Shown here one piece after another: positions 7,413 through 15,635 of a stretch of 19,234 nt of DNA; position 1 is the first letter of the stretch, and the number at the start of each line of letters is the position of its first letter. The position numbers were made by a program, and so were the translations under genes. The notes below the pieces were generated by a model, which saw only the letters and a list, made by a program, of their open reading frames with translations, made no database searches and had not been told where the DNA came from. Where the stretch lies: assembly GCA_964599885.1 (NCBI GenBank), contig CAZRHH010000060.1, positions 1 through 19,234 on the forward strand, in the 5' to 3' direction. The DNA is from CAZRHH01 sp964599885 (GTDB lineage Bacteria; Chloroflexota; Dehalococcoidia; DSTF01; JACRBR01).

Positions 7413-7962
7413 ATGGGCGGTGTATGGCCGTCGCCGGTACTCGGAGTAGCCTACACTGCGCGCACGCATCGCTCGTGGCTGTTGCTGTTGATGTTGGCGC
7501 TCGTGGTGCCATTCGGGACGGCGTGTGCTTCTGACAAGCCGCCTCGCGACGATCGTTCGTCGGTTGACGAAGAGCGCCTATCGGGTCTAGACGCTGCGTT
7601 GGAGGAAGTGGTTGGAGCGCGAGTACCGCGAGAACTTCAAGGCGGCGGTGGAGTCGGATCGCAATTACGATATCTATTGGCTTGGATCCGGATTTCGCGC
7701 GGGCGGTTTTGATTTTGAGGGCCCGCACACGAACGAGCCGGGTGGCATCGGACACATAGAAGGTGGTGGGTTGTCGATCGGTCATGGATCCACCGGCCGG
7801 TTGGTGGCCTACATCCTGACCATCGACTATGGATACACGGTCGTTCAGGCGTCTGGTGGTTCTGACGCGTCCATAGAACCGGGCGGTCCGCCGGCCGATC
7901 CGTTGTCGGATCTCGACTTGCTCCTCGCAGTGCTGCAGGATCTGCGCCGGTACCCCGAGTAG
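7413..7962 (+). pseudogene. Small lipoprotein gene with apparent +1 frameshift
   Basis: Two reading frames join into one sensible protein. The first (7413 to about 7612) gives a lipoprotein signal peptide, RSWLLLLMLALVVPFGTAC, with the lipobox cysteine near residue 38, then a charged stretch ending DAALEEV. The second, whose last upstream stop is at 7588-7590, gives LEREYRENFKAAVESD and about 100 more residues rich in Gly, Asp and aromatic residues, ending at 7962. Removing one G near 7610-7612 fuses them in frame. Either the gene is inactive, the base is a sequencing error, or a TTG at 7612 starts a separate cytosolic protein; I favour the first two. The mature part is not recognised. There is no clear ribosome site at the start, so the exact 5' end is uncertain. 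Confidence 0.5.
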
Positions 7963-7981
7963 CAGTCGGGGGCGCGGCTCC

Positions 7982-8009
7982 GACCTCCGACTTCGCACCT
8001 CCGATCTCC
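7982..8009 (-). repeat. Heptamer tandem repeat, copy B (inverted relative to copy A)
   Basis: On the minus strand the four units read GGAGATC, GGAGGTG, CGAAGTC, GGAGGTC, matching the GGARRTC pattern of copy A at 6745-6772 with two single-base deviations. The two copies flank the second GNAT gene and the broken lipoprotein gene in opposite orientations. Confidence 0.65.
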
Positions 8010-8079
8010 GTTTGTGCTTGCTTGCCCGCGCGCGGTAGCCGATCCTGTGGCTCACGCGATTAACACAGGAGCGGCGAGC

Positions 8080-9315
8080 ATGTACACGGATCTCAACAAG
8101 GAACTGACGGACGAGCAGAAGGCGGTGAAGCAGCGTGTGCACGAGTTCGCCGCGAAGTTCATGCGGCCGGCGAGCATCGAGCTGGACAAGATGACGCCGG
8201 AGGAGACGATCGCCGAGGGCTCGCCGATGTGGCGTGTGTTCCGCGAGGCGTATCAGCAGGAATATCACCTGCGCAACTTTCCGGAGGCGCTTGGCGGCGC
8301 GGGGCTGGGGCCGCTGGAGTCGCACATCGTCAACGAAGAGATGGGTTGGGGCAGCGCGGGGCTATCGATCGCGCTGGCCGTCACGTCGTTTCCGTTCGCG
8401 TTCGCGGCGAGCCGGAAGGATGAGCAGATCGTCGAGGAAGTGGTCAAGCCGTTCCTGGCCGACCGCGAGGGCCGTTACATCGGCTGCTGGGCGATCACGG
8501 AGCCTGGGCACGGCTCCGACACGCTGATGCCCGGCACGAAGTACTTCTCCGATCCGGAGGTTCATTACGGCCTCACCGCAGCCGCCGACGGCGACGACTG
8601 GGTGCTAAACGGCCAGAAGTCGGCGTGGGTGTCGAACGGCACGATCGCCAGCCACGCGCTGACGTTTCTCGGCGTCGACCGTAGCCGCGGCATGGCGGGC
8701 GGCGGCGTCGCGCTGGTGCCGCTGAACCTGCCCGGTGTGACGAAAGGGCCGCCGCTCAACAAGATCGGCCAGCGCGCGCTGAACCAGGGCGAGATCTACT
8801 TCGACAACGTGCGCATTCCGAAGGCGTACATGCTCGTGCCGCCCGACAACTACGTGATGGCGATCGACGCGGTGCTGGCGGGCGCGAACGCGTACATGGG
8901 GTCGGTGTTCACAGGCGTCGCGCGGGCGGCGTTCGAGGAAGCGCTGACGTACACGAAGGGCAGGGTGCAGGGCGGCGTGCCGATTTGCGAGCATCAGCTC
9001 GTACAGAAGAAGCTGTTCGACATGTTTGTGAAGGTCGAAACCGCCCGCCAGCTCTCGCGCGCGACGGTCTGTTACAACAGCGGCACGTTCCCGCCCGGCA
9101 CGCTGTACTCGATCTCGTCGAAGGTGTACTGCACGACGGCGGCGTTCGAAGTCGCGAGCGACGCGATCCAGCTCCACGGCGGCTACGGCCTGACGAAGGA
9201 GATGCTCGTCGAGATGCTGTTCCGCGACGCGCGCGCGTCGATGATCGAAGACGGCTCGAACGACATTTTGTCGCTGACGGCGGCGAGCAAGATTCTGGCG
9301 TCGTACGTGCCGTAG
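8080..9315 (+). CDS. Acyl-CoA dehydrogenase family flavoprotein
   Basis: A 411-residue protein of the normal length for the family, which oxidises acyl-CoA thioesters to the 2-enoyl form with FAD and passes electrons to an electron-transfer flavoprotein. It shows CWAITEPGHGSDT at 136-148 (FAD-binding signature 1), a middle beta-domain, and the C-terminal helix segment QLHGGYGLTKEM with the FAD-binding GGYG. In the tail the family's catalytic region Y-E-G-T is IEDGSN here, so the usual catalytic Glu position is occupied by D391. The enzyme may therefore handle an unusual substrate or a related reaction. The ATG at 8080 has AGGAG 8 bases upstream; an ORF start at 8014 would translate the heptamer repeat region and is rejected. 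The gene appears to be single. Confidence 0.92.
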   Translation: MYTDLNKELTDEQKAVKQRVHEFAAKFMRPASIELDKMTPEETIAEGSPMWRVFREAYQQEYHLRNFPEALGGAGLGPLESHIVNEEMGWGSAGLSIALAVTSFPFAFAASRKDEQIVEEVVKPFLADREGRYIGCWAITEPGHGSDTLMPGTKYFSDPEVHYGLTAAADGDDWVLNGQKSAWVSNGTIASHALTFLGVDRSRGMAGGGVALVPLNLPGVTKGPPLNKIGQRALNQGEIYFDNVRIPKAYMLVPPDNYVMAIDAVLAGANAYMGSVFTGVARAAFEEALTYTKGRVQGGVPICEHQLVQKKLFDMFVKVETARQLSRATVCYNSGTFPPGTLYSISSKVYCTTAAFEVASDAIQLHGGYGLTKEMLVEMLFRDARASMIEDGSNDILSLTAASKILASYVP

Positions 9316-9372
9316 CGGTGGTCGGGTGGAGGTGGTCGCCGGCGGTTGGACGTCCAGGTGGCGCTCGTACCC

Positions 9373-9402
9373 GGGGAGTTCCTAAGGTTCGAGCTCCCCT
9401 TT
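9373..9402 (+). terminator. Weak hairpin between acyl-CoA dehydrogenase and membrane glycosyltransferase genes
   Basis: GGGGAG (9373-9378) can pair with CTCCCC (9394-9399) around a 15-base loop, followed only by TTTG. The stem is short, so partial termination or no function are both possible. A separate 10-base palindrome TGGACGTCCA lies at 9347-9356. Confidence 0.25.
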
Positions 9403-9451
9403 GAAGCCCACCTCGGTTCGCGTGCGAACGAACGGACAGGGACTAGACGTT

Positions 9452-11113
9452 GTGTCGTTCGCCGAACTCTACTGGCTGACCGTCGGCGTCGCCGTTGTAG
9501 CGATTTTGAGCGCGCTGCGGCCGCGCTTCACCGCGCCCGTGGTGTTCGCGACGGCTGGCGCGCTTCTGTACGTGCAGGGATTTCACTTCTGGGATCTCGT
9601 CGTCGACGATGCATACATCTCGTTCCGCTACAGCCAGCATTTCGCCGACGGCGATGGGATCGTCTGGAACGCCGGCGAGCGGGTCGAAGGTTACACGAAC
9701 TTCCTCTGGGTGCTGATCCTGGCAGCTACGGAGCGTGCCGGCATCGGCATCGTGACGCCGTCACGGTGGATCGGCCTGGCATCGACGTTCGGGACGCTGC
9801 TTGTGATGTGGCTGATGGCGCGCCGCCTGGCGCCCGAATCGCCTCGCAACGGCGACCTCGTGTTCGCTGGGGCGGCGATCGTCTTCGGAGCCCTGCCGGC
9901 GACGGGATACTGGGCGACGGCGGGACTCGAAGAACCGTCCTTCACGTTTCTGGCGCTCCTTGCTCTGTACCGGCATGTGGCGGAAGAAGCGGATCGGCAG
10001 GCGTTACCGCTGTCCGCCGTCGCGGCCCTCGCGGCGGCGCTGATGCGTCCAGAGGGTGTGCTCGTCGCCGCCGTGATTCTTGCATTCAAGGTCGCAGCGG
10101 TGATGCGATCGCGAGATGGTCAAGGGGCGATGCATGCCGCGCTGTGGTTGGTGGTGTTCGCGCTGCCCTTCGCGATCTATTTCGGATGGCGATGGTCGTA
10201 TTACGGCTACGCCCTGCCTAACACCTACTATCAAAAGGTATCCGGTGGGCCAATGCTCGATTTCGAGCGGTATCGCGACGGACTGGCGTATGTGCGCGAG
10301 TTCTGGGTCGAGACCGGCGCCGTCTTGATCTTCCCGTTACCCCTGCTGGCGCTGATGAGGCCCGAGCGCCGGCGCGTGGCCTTGCCGCTGATAACATTCA
10401 CGTTGTTGTGGGCCGCGTACGTCGCGTATGTCGGCGGCGACTTCATGTCCCTTCATCGGTTCATGCTGCCCGTGACGCCGACCGCCCTTCTCTTGTCTGC
10501 CGATGCGTTGATGTTTCTTGGTGTGCGGCTCCGAGGCCAGCACAGGCCGAAACTGGAACAGGCCGCCGCCGTCGGTGTGAGCGTGCTGATCGTCGCCTCG
10601 TTAGCAATTGTGCCCGAACGTGAAGAGCGCGCGCTCCTGTTTCGTCAAAGTACGCGCGCAAGCGCCTTGGAGATATCGGAATACTTGAATCAGCAAGATG
10701 AGTCGACGTATATCGCGCTCGGCGCGGCGGGCTACATCCCGTACGAAACTGAACTACGCTCGCTCGACACGCTCGGGCTCACGGACGAGCACATCGCGCA
10801 TGGCCCACGGTTGTCGGACACGACCAATGCACAGGGACATCGTAAAGGCGACGGTGCGTACGTAATTTCGAGGGAGCCGGACATCATCATCGTCGCGGCA
10901 CGAGTCGACATCGTTGCGCAGAACGGCGAAGACTGGCGGCGACGGCGCGACAGCGGCGAGCTCCTCGCGCTCGATATCGATCTGCTGAACCAGCCGGACT
11001 TTTGGAGACAGTACGAAGCAGTGTGGGTGGAGTTGCGGAGCGGGATATACTTCAACTTCTTCCGGCGAATCGGCTCCACGAAGGTGGCGGCGACACGAGC
11101 GAATCCGCAATAA
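9452..11113 (+). CDS. GT-C fold integral membrane glycosyltransferase
   Basis: A protein of about 553 residues with many hydrophobic segments, roughly nine or more, through residue about 390, then a soluble C-terminal domain of about 160 residues. The first extracytoplasmic loop has D-D-A-Y (D52, D53) in VVDDAYISFRY, followed by GERVEGYTNFLW. This is the acidic motif and loop pattern of lipid-phosphate-sugar-dependent GT-C enzymes, close to the mycobacterial arabinofuranosyltransferase AftB group. It probably moves a sugar from a polyprenyl carrier to a cell-envelope glycan or protein outside the membrane. The GTG at 9452 was chosen because AGGGA lies 9 bases upstream; TTG 9401 and GTG 9422 are alternatives that add 17 or 10 residues. 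It converges on the phosphatase gene, with only 6 bases between stops. The donor and acceptor are unknown. Confidence 0.85.
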   Translation: MSFAELYWLTVGVAVVAILSALRPRFTAPVVFATAGALLYVQGFHFWDLVVDDAYISFRYSQHFADGDGIVWNAGERVEGYTNFLWVLILAATERAGIGIVTPSRWIGLASTFGTLLVMWLMARRLAPESPRNGDLVFAGAAIVFGALPATGYWATAGLEEPSFTFLALLALYRHVAEEADRQALPLSAVAALAAALMRPEGVLVAAVILAFKVAAVMRSRDGQGAMHAALWLVVFALPFAIYFGWRWSYYGYALPNTYYQKVSGGPMLDFERYRDGLAYVREFWVETGAVLIFPLPLLALMRPERRRVALPLITFTLLWAAYVAYVGGDFMSLHRFMLPVTPTALLLSADALMFLGVRLRGQHRPKLEQAAAVGVSVLIVASLAIVPEREERALLFRQSTRASALEISEYLNQQDESTYIALGAAGYIPYETELRSLDTLGLTDEHIAHGPRLSDTTNAQGHRKGDGAYVISREPDIIIVAARVDIVAQNGEDWRRRRDSGELLALDIDLLNQPDFWRQYEAVWVELRSGIYFNFFRRIGSTKVAATRANPQ

Positions 11114-11119
11114 ACGGAC

Positions 11120-12847
11120 TCACTCCTCGACGCCCGCATTCGTCAACGTCAGGTCGTAGAGCTGGAGCCCATTTGCGTCGAACATCGCGAAGCTAACGCG
11201 TGGCGGTGATGTCGTCGTGTCGACATCGAAACGGCCGAACGCGTTCGTCAATCCGTAGTACAACACGTTCGGATCCGTCTTCGCGGCTTCGGGTAAGCCT
11301 GAGGAGTCGATGACGGCGGGCGTCGTCTTGAACTCGACGATGCCGTGAGGATGGCGTGTCACCATGGGCCAGTGGTTGTCGGCTGAGAGCAGCACGACGC
11401 CGGCGACGGCATTGCCGCCGATGAAGTCGAACAGTTCCTGACGCTCGACCTGAAAGCCGTCCCAACCGTCGAACTGCTTGAGCGGCACGACTTGGTGGTC
11501 GTCCCACGGCACGCCGGACGTGATAAATCTGAACTTCACACCCGGTCGAAGGAGCCACGCCTTGAGTTCATCCTTCTGTGCTGGGCCCAGCATCGACTTC
11601 TCCGATCCGTCCGGATCGCGATTGGGGTCGCGATACGAGCGTGTATCGAGCATAAAGAACGACACGTCGCCGACGTCGAAGCTGAAGTACGTTGTTCCGG
11701 CGCGGGCAGGAGGCGGGTTGTGCTGTCCGATGAAGTCATCGAAGGCGGTTCGGGCGAAGGGATATGGTGCGGCCTCCCGGCGATCCCAGTCGTTGAGGAT
11801 ATCGTGGTCGTCCCACATCGCATAGGTAGGCGCTGCGGCCATCAGCGCGCGGAGTGGAGCGAACGACCAATTGTCGCGGTAGTGGCGGTAGTAGGCCTCG
11901 GCGCTCATCGGCGTAAACGAGCCGTAGCCGTCAACATCGATGTTGTCGCCGAGGAGGAGCGTAAGATGCGGGTCTTGCGCGAGCATGTTAGCGAAGAGTG
12001 CCGTCGCCTCGAGCGGACGATGCTGGACGCTGATCTGGTGCATGTCGCCTGTAGAGACGAACCGGAACTGCGCGGGTGCGCCGGGCGATGGTCCAGTCGT
12101 GAAGCCCGCAGCGGGGTGATCTGCCAATTCGCCGCCGAGCAGCAACCGGTAGTCGTATGGGGTAGATGCGTCGAGGTCTGGCAGCGTGACGACGGCCGTG
12201 TGGTCGCGCGATTCATCCGCCGTAACGGGAGATGTCCGCACGCCGTCGTCCCAGTCTTCGGAGCGCTTCTTGTACTCGATGCTGACGGGATTAGAAGCGC
12301 AGGTACGCAGCCAGATCATCGCCTGGTTGTGGGTGACCGCGCCTGTGACGGGCCCCTGCGCGAAGGCAGGAGCATCCGGCGGGCACGGCGCGGCGTATGC
12401 ATCGCAGGTGTCGGCGATGAGCGTGCCTGCCGCCCAGACGTCGGGTGACTGTGGCCTGTAGACGGTGATCGTGTATTCCCGGCCGGGGGCGAATCCACCC
12501 AGACGCTGCTGGCCACCGGTTGTTACGCGAAATGCGAGGTACGGCGCGTTCTCCCATGGGCTGATCTCGATCCGGTGCGGCTGATCCTCCAAACCGGGGA
12601 CGCGTGACCATTCGAACGACCCGATGAGCGTGCCATCGCCGCTGCAGTCGGTGCGGGTCAGGCGCAGACGGCCCTCCCGCGTATCATCGGTTATGAAGAG
12701 CGCACCGATCGCCCGACTTTCCCTGGTGGCTGTTCTGGCGGCGTTGCCGTTATCACACGCGAGCGTCAACACGACCGCGGCTCCGATAGCAATCGCGGAG
12801 AACGCCACAAAGCCACCGGCCACCATTCGCGAACGCGTTGACTTCAT
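11120..12847 (-). CDS. PhoD-like alkaline phosphatase/phosphodiesterase, lipoprotein
   Basis: A 575-residue secreted metallophosphoesterase. The N-terminus is a lipoprotein signal peptide with a basic start (KSTRSR), a hydrophobic core and the lipobox LTLAC ending at C31, so it should be anchored outside the cell membrane. A fibronectin-like domain precedes the catalytic domain (about 150-255), as usual in PhoD. The metal ligands appear in order: GDMH (267-270), GDN (300-302), WDDHD (345-349) and SADNHW (488-493). It would release phosphate from extracellular phosphomonoesters or diesters, and could supply phosphate under starvation. No pho box was recognised upstream. AAGGTGG lies about 11 bases before the ATG at 12847. 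It is divergent from the alpha/beta hydrolase gene. Confidence 0.9.
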   Translation of the reverse strand: MKSTRSRMVAGGFVAFSAIAIGAAVVLTLACDNGNAARTATRESRAIGALFITDDTREGRLRLTRTDCSGDGTLIGSFEWSRVPGLEDQPHRIEISPWENAPYLAFRVTTGGQQRLGGFAPGREYTITVYRPQSPDVWAAGTLIADTCDAYAAPCPPDAPAFAQGPVTGAVTHNQAMIWLRTCASNPVSIEYKKRSEDWDDGVRTSPVTADESRDHTAVVTLPDLDASTPYDYRLLLGGELADHPAAGFTTGPSPGAPAQFRFVSTGDMHQISVQHRPLEATALFANMLAQDPHLTLLLGDNIDVDGYGSFTPMSAEAYYRHYRDNWSFAPLRALMAAAPTYAMWDDHDILNDWDRREAAPYPFARTAFDDFIGQHNPPPARAGTTYFSFDVGDVSFFMLDTRSYRDPNRDPDGSEKSMLGPAQKDELKAWLLRPGVKFRFITSGVPWDDHQVVPLKQFDGWDGFQVERQELFDFIGGNAVAGVVLLSADNHWPMVTRHPHGIVEFKTTPAVIDSSGLPEAAKTDPNVLYYGLTNAFGRFDVDTTTSPPRVSFAMFDANGLQLYDLTLTNAGVEE

Positions 12848-12966
12848 GGACGTTGTACCACCTTTCGCCTCAATGCTGGCCGCGGTTGTGCCGCACCCCT
12901 CGGTGCGCGAAGATGCGCCGTCGCCGCTCCTAGTGCCGCGCGCGACGCGAATGATGGGAGCGTCGC

Positions 12967-13737
12967 ATGCCGGTCGTCGAGCTTGACGGGATCAGGATCA
13001 ATTACGAAGAGCATGGCAGCCCGGGCGGTGAGGCCATCCTGCTGACGCACGCGTTCGCGGCGACGCTGCAGATGTGGAACCCGCAGTTCGAGGCGCTGCG
13101 TGACTATCGCGTCATCGGCTGGGACATGCGCGGGCACGGCGGCACGGACAGCCCGCCGTTGCAGGACGACTACAGCGAGAAGCTGACGGTCGCCGACATG
13201 GCGGCGTTGCTCCGGCATCTCGACATCGAACGCGCGGTGATCGGCGGGCTATCCCTGGGCGGCTACCTGTCGCTCGAATTTCAGCTCGCGCATCCGGAGA
13301 TGGTGCGGGCGATGGTGCTGGCGAACACGGGTCCGGGCTATCGCAAGGACGACGCGCGCGCCGGCTGGAACGACTTCTCGCTCAACTACGCGAAACGCTT
13401 TGAAGAGCGCGGCATCGACGGCCTCGGACGCGGCATCGAGATCGACGCGACGCGGCAGTACCAGCGGTCGGCGCAGGGCATGGCGTTCGCAGCGCGCGGC
13501 ATCCTGACGCAGCGCGACGCGAGCGTGATGGAGCATCTTGAGGAGATCGACGTGCCGACGCTGATCGTGCTGGGGGCTGACGACGAGCGGTACAAGGCAG
13601 GCGGCGAGTACATGGCGTCGAAGATCCCGAACGCGCGCAAAGTTGTGATCGAAGACGCGGGGCACGCGGTGAATCTCTACCAGCCGGCGGCGTTTAATGA
13701 CGCGGTACTCGGCTTTTTCAGAGAGATAGGTCTGTAG
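12967..13737 (+). CDS. Alpha/beta hydrolase
   Basis: A 256-residue single-domain hydrolase. The catalytic triad is visible: nucleophile S96 in GGLSLGG, acid D205 or D206 in VLGADDERY, and base H233 in EDAGHAVN. The early loop WDMRGHGGTDSP (52-63) is the conserved turn after strand 4, as in 3-oxoadipate enol-lactonase, esterase and haloperoxidase-like members. The length equals the family core with a small cap. There is no signal peptide, so it should act in the cytoplasm. The ATG at 12967 has GGGAG about 6 bases upstream. It is followed by a GC-rich hairpin shared with the convergent isomerase gene. The substrate is unknown. Confidence 0.87.
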   Translation: MPVVELDGIRINYEEHGSPGGEAILLTHAFAATLQMWNPQFEALRDYRVIGWDMRGHGGTDSPPLQDDYSEKLTVADMAALLRHLDIERAVIGGLSLGGYLSLEFQLAHPEMVRAMVLANTGPGYRKDDARAGWNDFSLNYAKRFEERGIDGLGRGIEIDATRQYQRSAQGMAFAARGILTQRDASVMEHLEEIDVPTLIVLGADDERYKAGGEYMASKIPNARKVVIEDAGHAVNLYQPAAFNDAVLGFFREIGL

Positions 13738-13763
13738 AGGGCGGAGGCCTGTGCGCATCCACC

Positions 13764-13785
13764 GGGGCCCGGCAAGCGGGGCCCC
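13764..13785. terminator. GC-rich hairpin between convergent genes
   Basis: GGGGCCC (13764-13770) pairs with GGGCCCC (13779-13785) around an 8-base loop. There is no T run on either side, so it may be a bidirectional terminator or a dispersed palindromic element. It sits in the 76-base gap between two convergent stop codons. Confidence 0.45.
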
Positions 13786-13813
13786 TACCGTGACAGCGGA
13801 AGCGTGGGCGCGA

Positions 13814-14455
13814 TCAACCAGCCGCTGCGTCCCGGCGGGCGTCGCCGTAGACGGATTCCATGAGCTTGCCGAGTGCGCCGCCGGGGTGATGCGCAAAGTC
13901 GACCGTCGTGTAGCCGTGATGCTGCGCGACCGCGAGCGCCATCGCATCGCCGATCGCGAGCGCGGCGGCGGAGCTGGCCGTCGGCGCCAGACCGATCGGG
14001 TCGGCGCGCGAGACGTTGCCGGGGTGGATCGAGACGTTGGCGACGAGCGAGAGCGTCGAGCGCGGGTTGTCGGTGATGGCGATGATTTGCACGTCGAGCC
14101 GCTTGAGCATCGGCAGCATGGCGACAATTTCGGGCGTCTCGCCGCTGTGAGAGAGGGCCAGCACGAGATCGTGCTTGCGGAGCGCGCCCATGTCGCCGTG
14201 TACCACTTCGCTGGAGTGCAGGAACGACGAGGGCGTGCCGGTGGCGGCGAACGTGGCGGCGATTTTTCGCGCCACCTGTCCCGACTTGCCGATGCCCGTC
14301 GTCACGAGGACGCCCGGGTGCGTCGCAATCAGTTCAACCGCTTCGACGAAGTCGTGGCCGAGCGCGGCTGCCGCCTCTTCGAGCGCGCGCGCCTCGTTGC
14401 GGATGACCTCGCGGCCGAGCAGGATGTGGCGTTCGTGGTCGCGGTCATAGTCCAA
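13814..14455 (-). CDS. SIS-domain sugar-phosphate isomerase (KdsD/GutQ-like, no CBS domains)
   Basis: A 213-residue SIS-domain protein. It has GIGKSG (54-59), SHSGET (102-107) with the phosphate-binding Ser/Thr residues, and a C-terminal HPGGALGKL segment typical of the arabinose-5-phosphate isomerase group (KdsD, GutQ, KpsF). Those relatives are about 320 residues with a pair of CBS domains; here the protein stops after the SIS domain. It would interconvert a ketose phosphate and an aldose phosphate. Whether the product feeds a surface sugar is unknown, since no partner genes are in the window. The start is TTG at 14455, supported by GAGGAG 7 bases upstream. It lies about 157 bases after the amidase gene on the same strand and may or may not belong to that transcript. 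Confidence 0.87.
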   Translation of the reverse strand: MDYDRDHERHILLGREVIRNEARALEEAAAALGHDFVEAVELIATHPGVLVTTGIGKSGQVARKIAATFAATGTPSSFLHSSEVVHGDMGALRKHDLVLALSHSGETPEIVAMLPMLKRLDVQIIAITDNPRSTLSLVANVSIHPGNVSRADPIGLAPTASSAAALAIGDAMALAVAQHHGYTTVDFAHHPGGALGKLMESVYGDARRDAAAG

Positions 14456-14612
14456 CGGTCGGCTCCTCGTTATCCCTCAAGGTAAGTATCGGCGGGACGA
14501 AGCGGCACGGGCATCAACGAGGCGTAAAACCTCAAAGCTGAGAACCAAGAACGCAGTCCACGCCGGACGGGCTCAGGGTTTTCCCGGGCTGTAGGCTCTG
14601 GCCGCTACACCC

Positions 14613-15632
14613 TCACTGTGGGTAGGACCGCTCGACCATGAAGGCGTCGATCGCTTCGGCGACACGGTGCGCCATCAGCACATGCGAGCGGTCGTCGACG
14701 AGCACGCGGGCGTCGTCGTCGTTCGACAGAAACAAGAACTCCAGTAACGCCGCCGGCACCGCGGTCTCGCGCGTCACGACGAACTGGCAGAAGTCGCCGG
14801 AATGGTGCGACTCGGCGTCTTCCTTGATGCCCCGATCGGGCGGAGCGTAGCCGTATTCGTGCAACGCGTCCATCATCGCCTGCTGCACGCGGCGGGCCAG
14901 GTCTTCGTTCGCGGCGCCCTCTTCGTGCTTGCCGCAGTACCACGTCTCCGGCCCGCTGATCGACTTCACGCTGGCGCCGTTGCCGTGGATCGCCAAGTAC
15001 ACGTCGGCATCGACCGCGCGGGCGAGCGCCACACGCGCGTACAGGTCCGATGCGATGAACTGCAGCGGCAGCGGCGCGCCGGGGCCGTGGCCATCGCCTT
15101 CACGCGTCAGGTAGACGTCGTAGCCCATCACCTGCAAGTTGTCGCGGATCAATTCGGCGTTGCGAAGGTTCGAGTCGGCCTCGGTGATGTCATAGCGGCC
15201 AGATCCGTCCGGCAGATAGTGCACCGCGCCTGGGTCGCCGCGGCCGTGGCCCGGATCGAGCACAACGACGCCCTTCGACGATCGCTGCGGCGACGGCTTG
15301 AGGCCGCTGCGGTCGACATCGGCCGCCCGCGCGCGCCGGTCGACGCCGGCTTCACCCGCGAGACGCGGCACCGCTTGCGGCGCGCCAAGCGCACGTGTCG
15401 GCGTCGCTTCGACGTGGTTTGGCAGTTCCGCGCGCAGTTCGGCTGCTTCGGGCGCGTCCAGGTCGCGCACGACGCGTTCGCCGTCGCTCGCCGCAACATC
15501 GAGTACGGCGACGGGCGCGGCTTCTGCGTCGGGCGAGCGGTCGCCGCGGAACGCGTACCAGCCGGCCCCGATCGTCATCACGCTCCAGAGCGCCATTGTG
15601 GCGACCAGGATGCCCTTCGCCCAACCGGACAT
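14613..15632 (-). CDS. Membrane-anchored N-acetylmuramoyl-L-alanine amidase (Amidase_3)
   Basis: A 339-residue peptidoglycan hydrolase. Residues about 8-28 form one membrane segment or signal anchor. Residues 30-118 are a low-complexity Ala/Asp/Arg/Pro-rich linker, and 121-335 are the Amidase_3 domain. Expected zinc ligands are H129 (DPGHG), E151 and H216 (AIHGNG), and the catalytic Glu is E298 (LLEFLFLSND). It would cut the bond between muramic acid and the stem peptide on the outer face of the membrane. Its ATG lies 3 bases after the stop of the 155-residue protein gene, with GGAAGG inside that gene's end, so it is very likely translated from the archaellum transcript. A role in opening the wall for the filament is inference; ordinary cell-wall turnover is the alternative. 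Confidence 0.92.
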   Translation of the reverse strand: MSGWAKGILVATMALWSVMTIGAGWYAFRGDRSPDAEAAPVAVLDVAASDGERVVRDLDAPEAAELRAELPNHVEATPTRALGAPQAVPRLAGEAGVDRRARAADVDRSGLKPSPQRSSKGVVVLDPGHGRGDPGAVHYLPDGSGRYDITEADSNLRNAELIRDNLQVMGYDVYLTREGDGHGPGAPLPLQFIASDLYARVALARAVDADVYLAIHGNGASVKSISGPETWYCGKHEEGAANEDLARRVQQAMMDALHEYGYAPPDRGIKEDAESHHSGDFCQFVVTRETAVPAALLEFLFLSNDDDARVLVDDRSHVLMAHRVAEAIDAFMVERSYPQ

Positions 15633-15635
15633 GCG

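Noticed and set aside
7378..8325. Extension of the second GNAT upstream to 8325
   Set aside because: The extra 316 codons pass through the heptamer repeat and the antisense of the lipoprotein and acyl-CoA dehydrogenase genes; the GNAT domain starts only after the ATG at 7377.
9347..9356. Palindrome TGGACGTCCA as an operator
   Set aside because: A 10-base palindrome occurs by chance often enough in GC-rich DNA, and no promoter element was seen around it.
14456..14612. Possible small RNA or terminator in the 157-base gap before the isomerase
   Set aside because: Only short imperfect inverted repeats were seen, with no T run and no clear promoter; nothing can be supported there.
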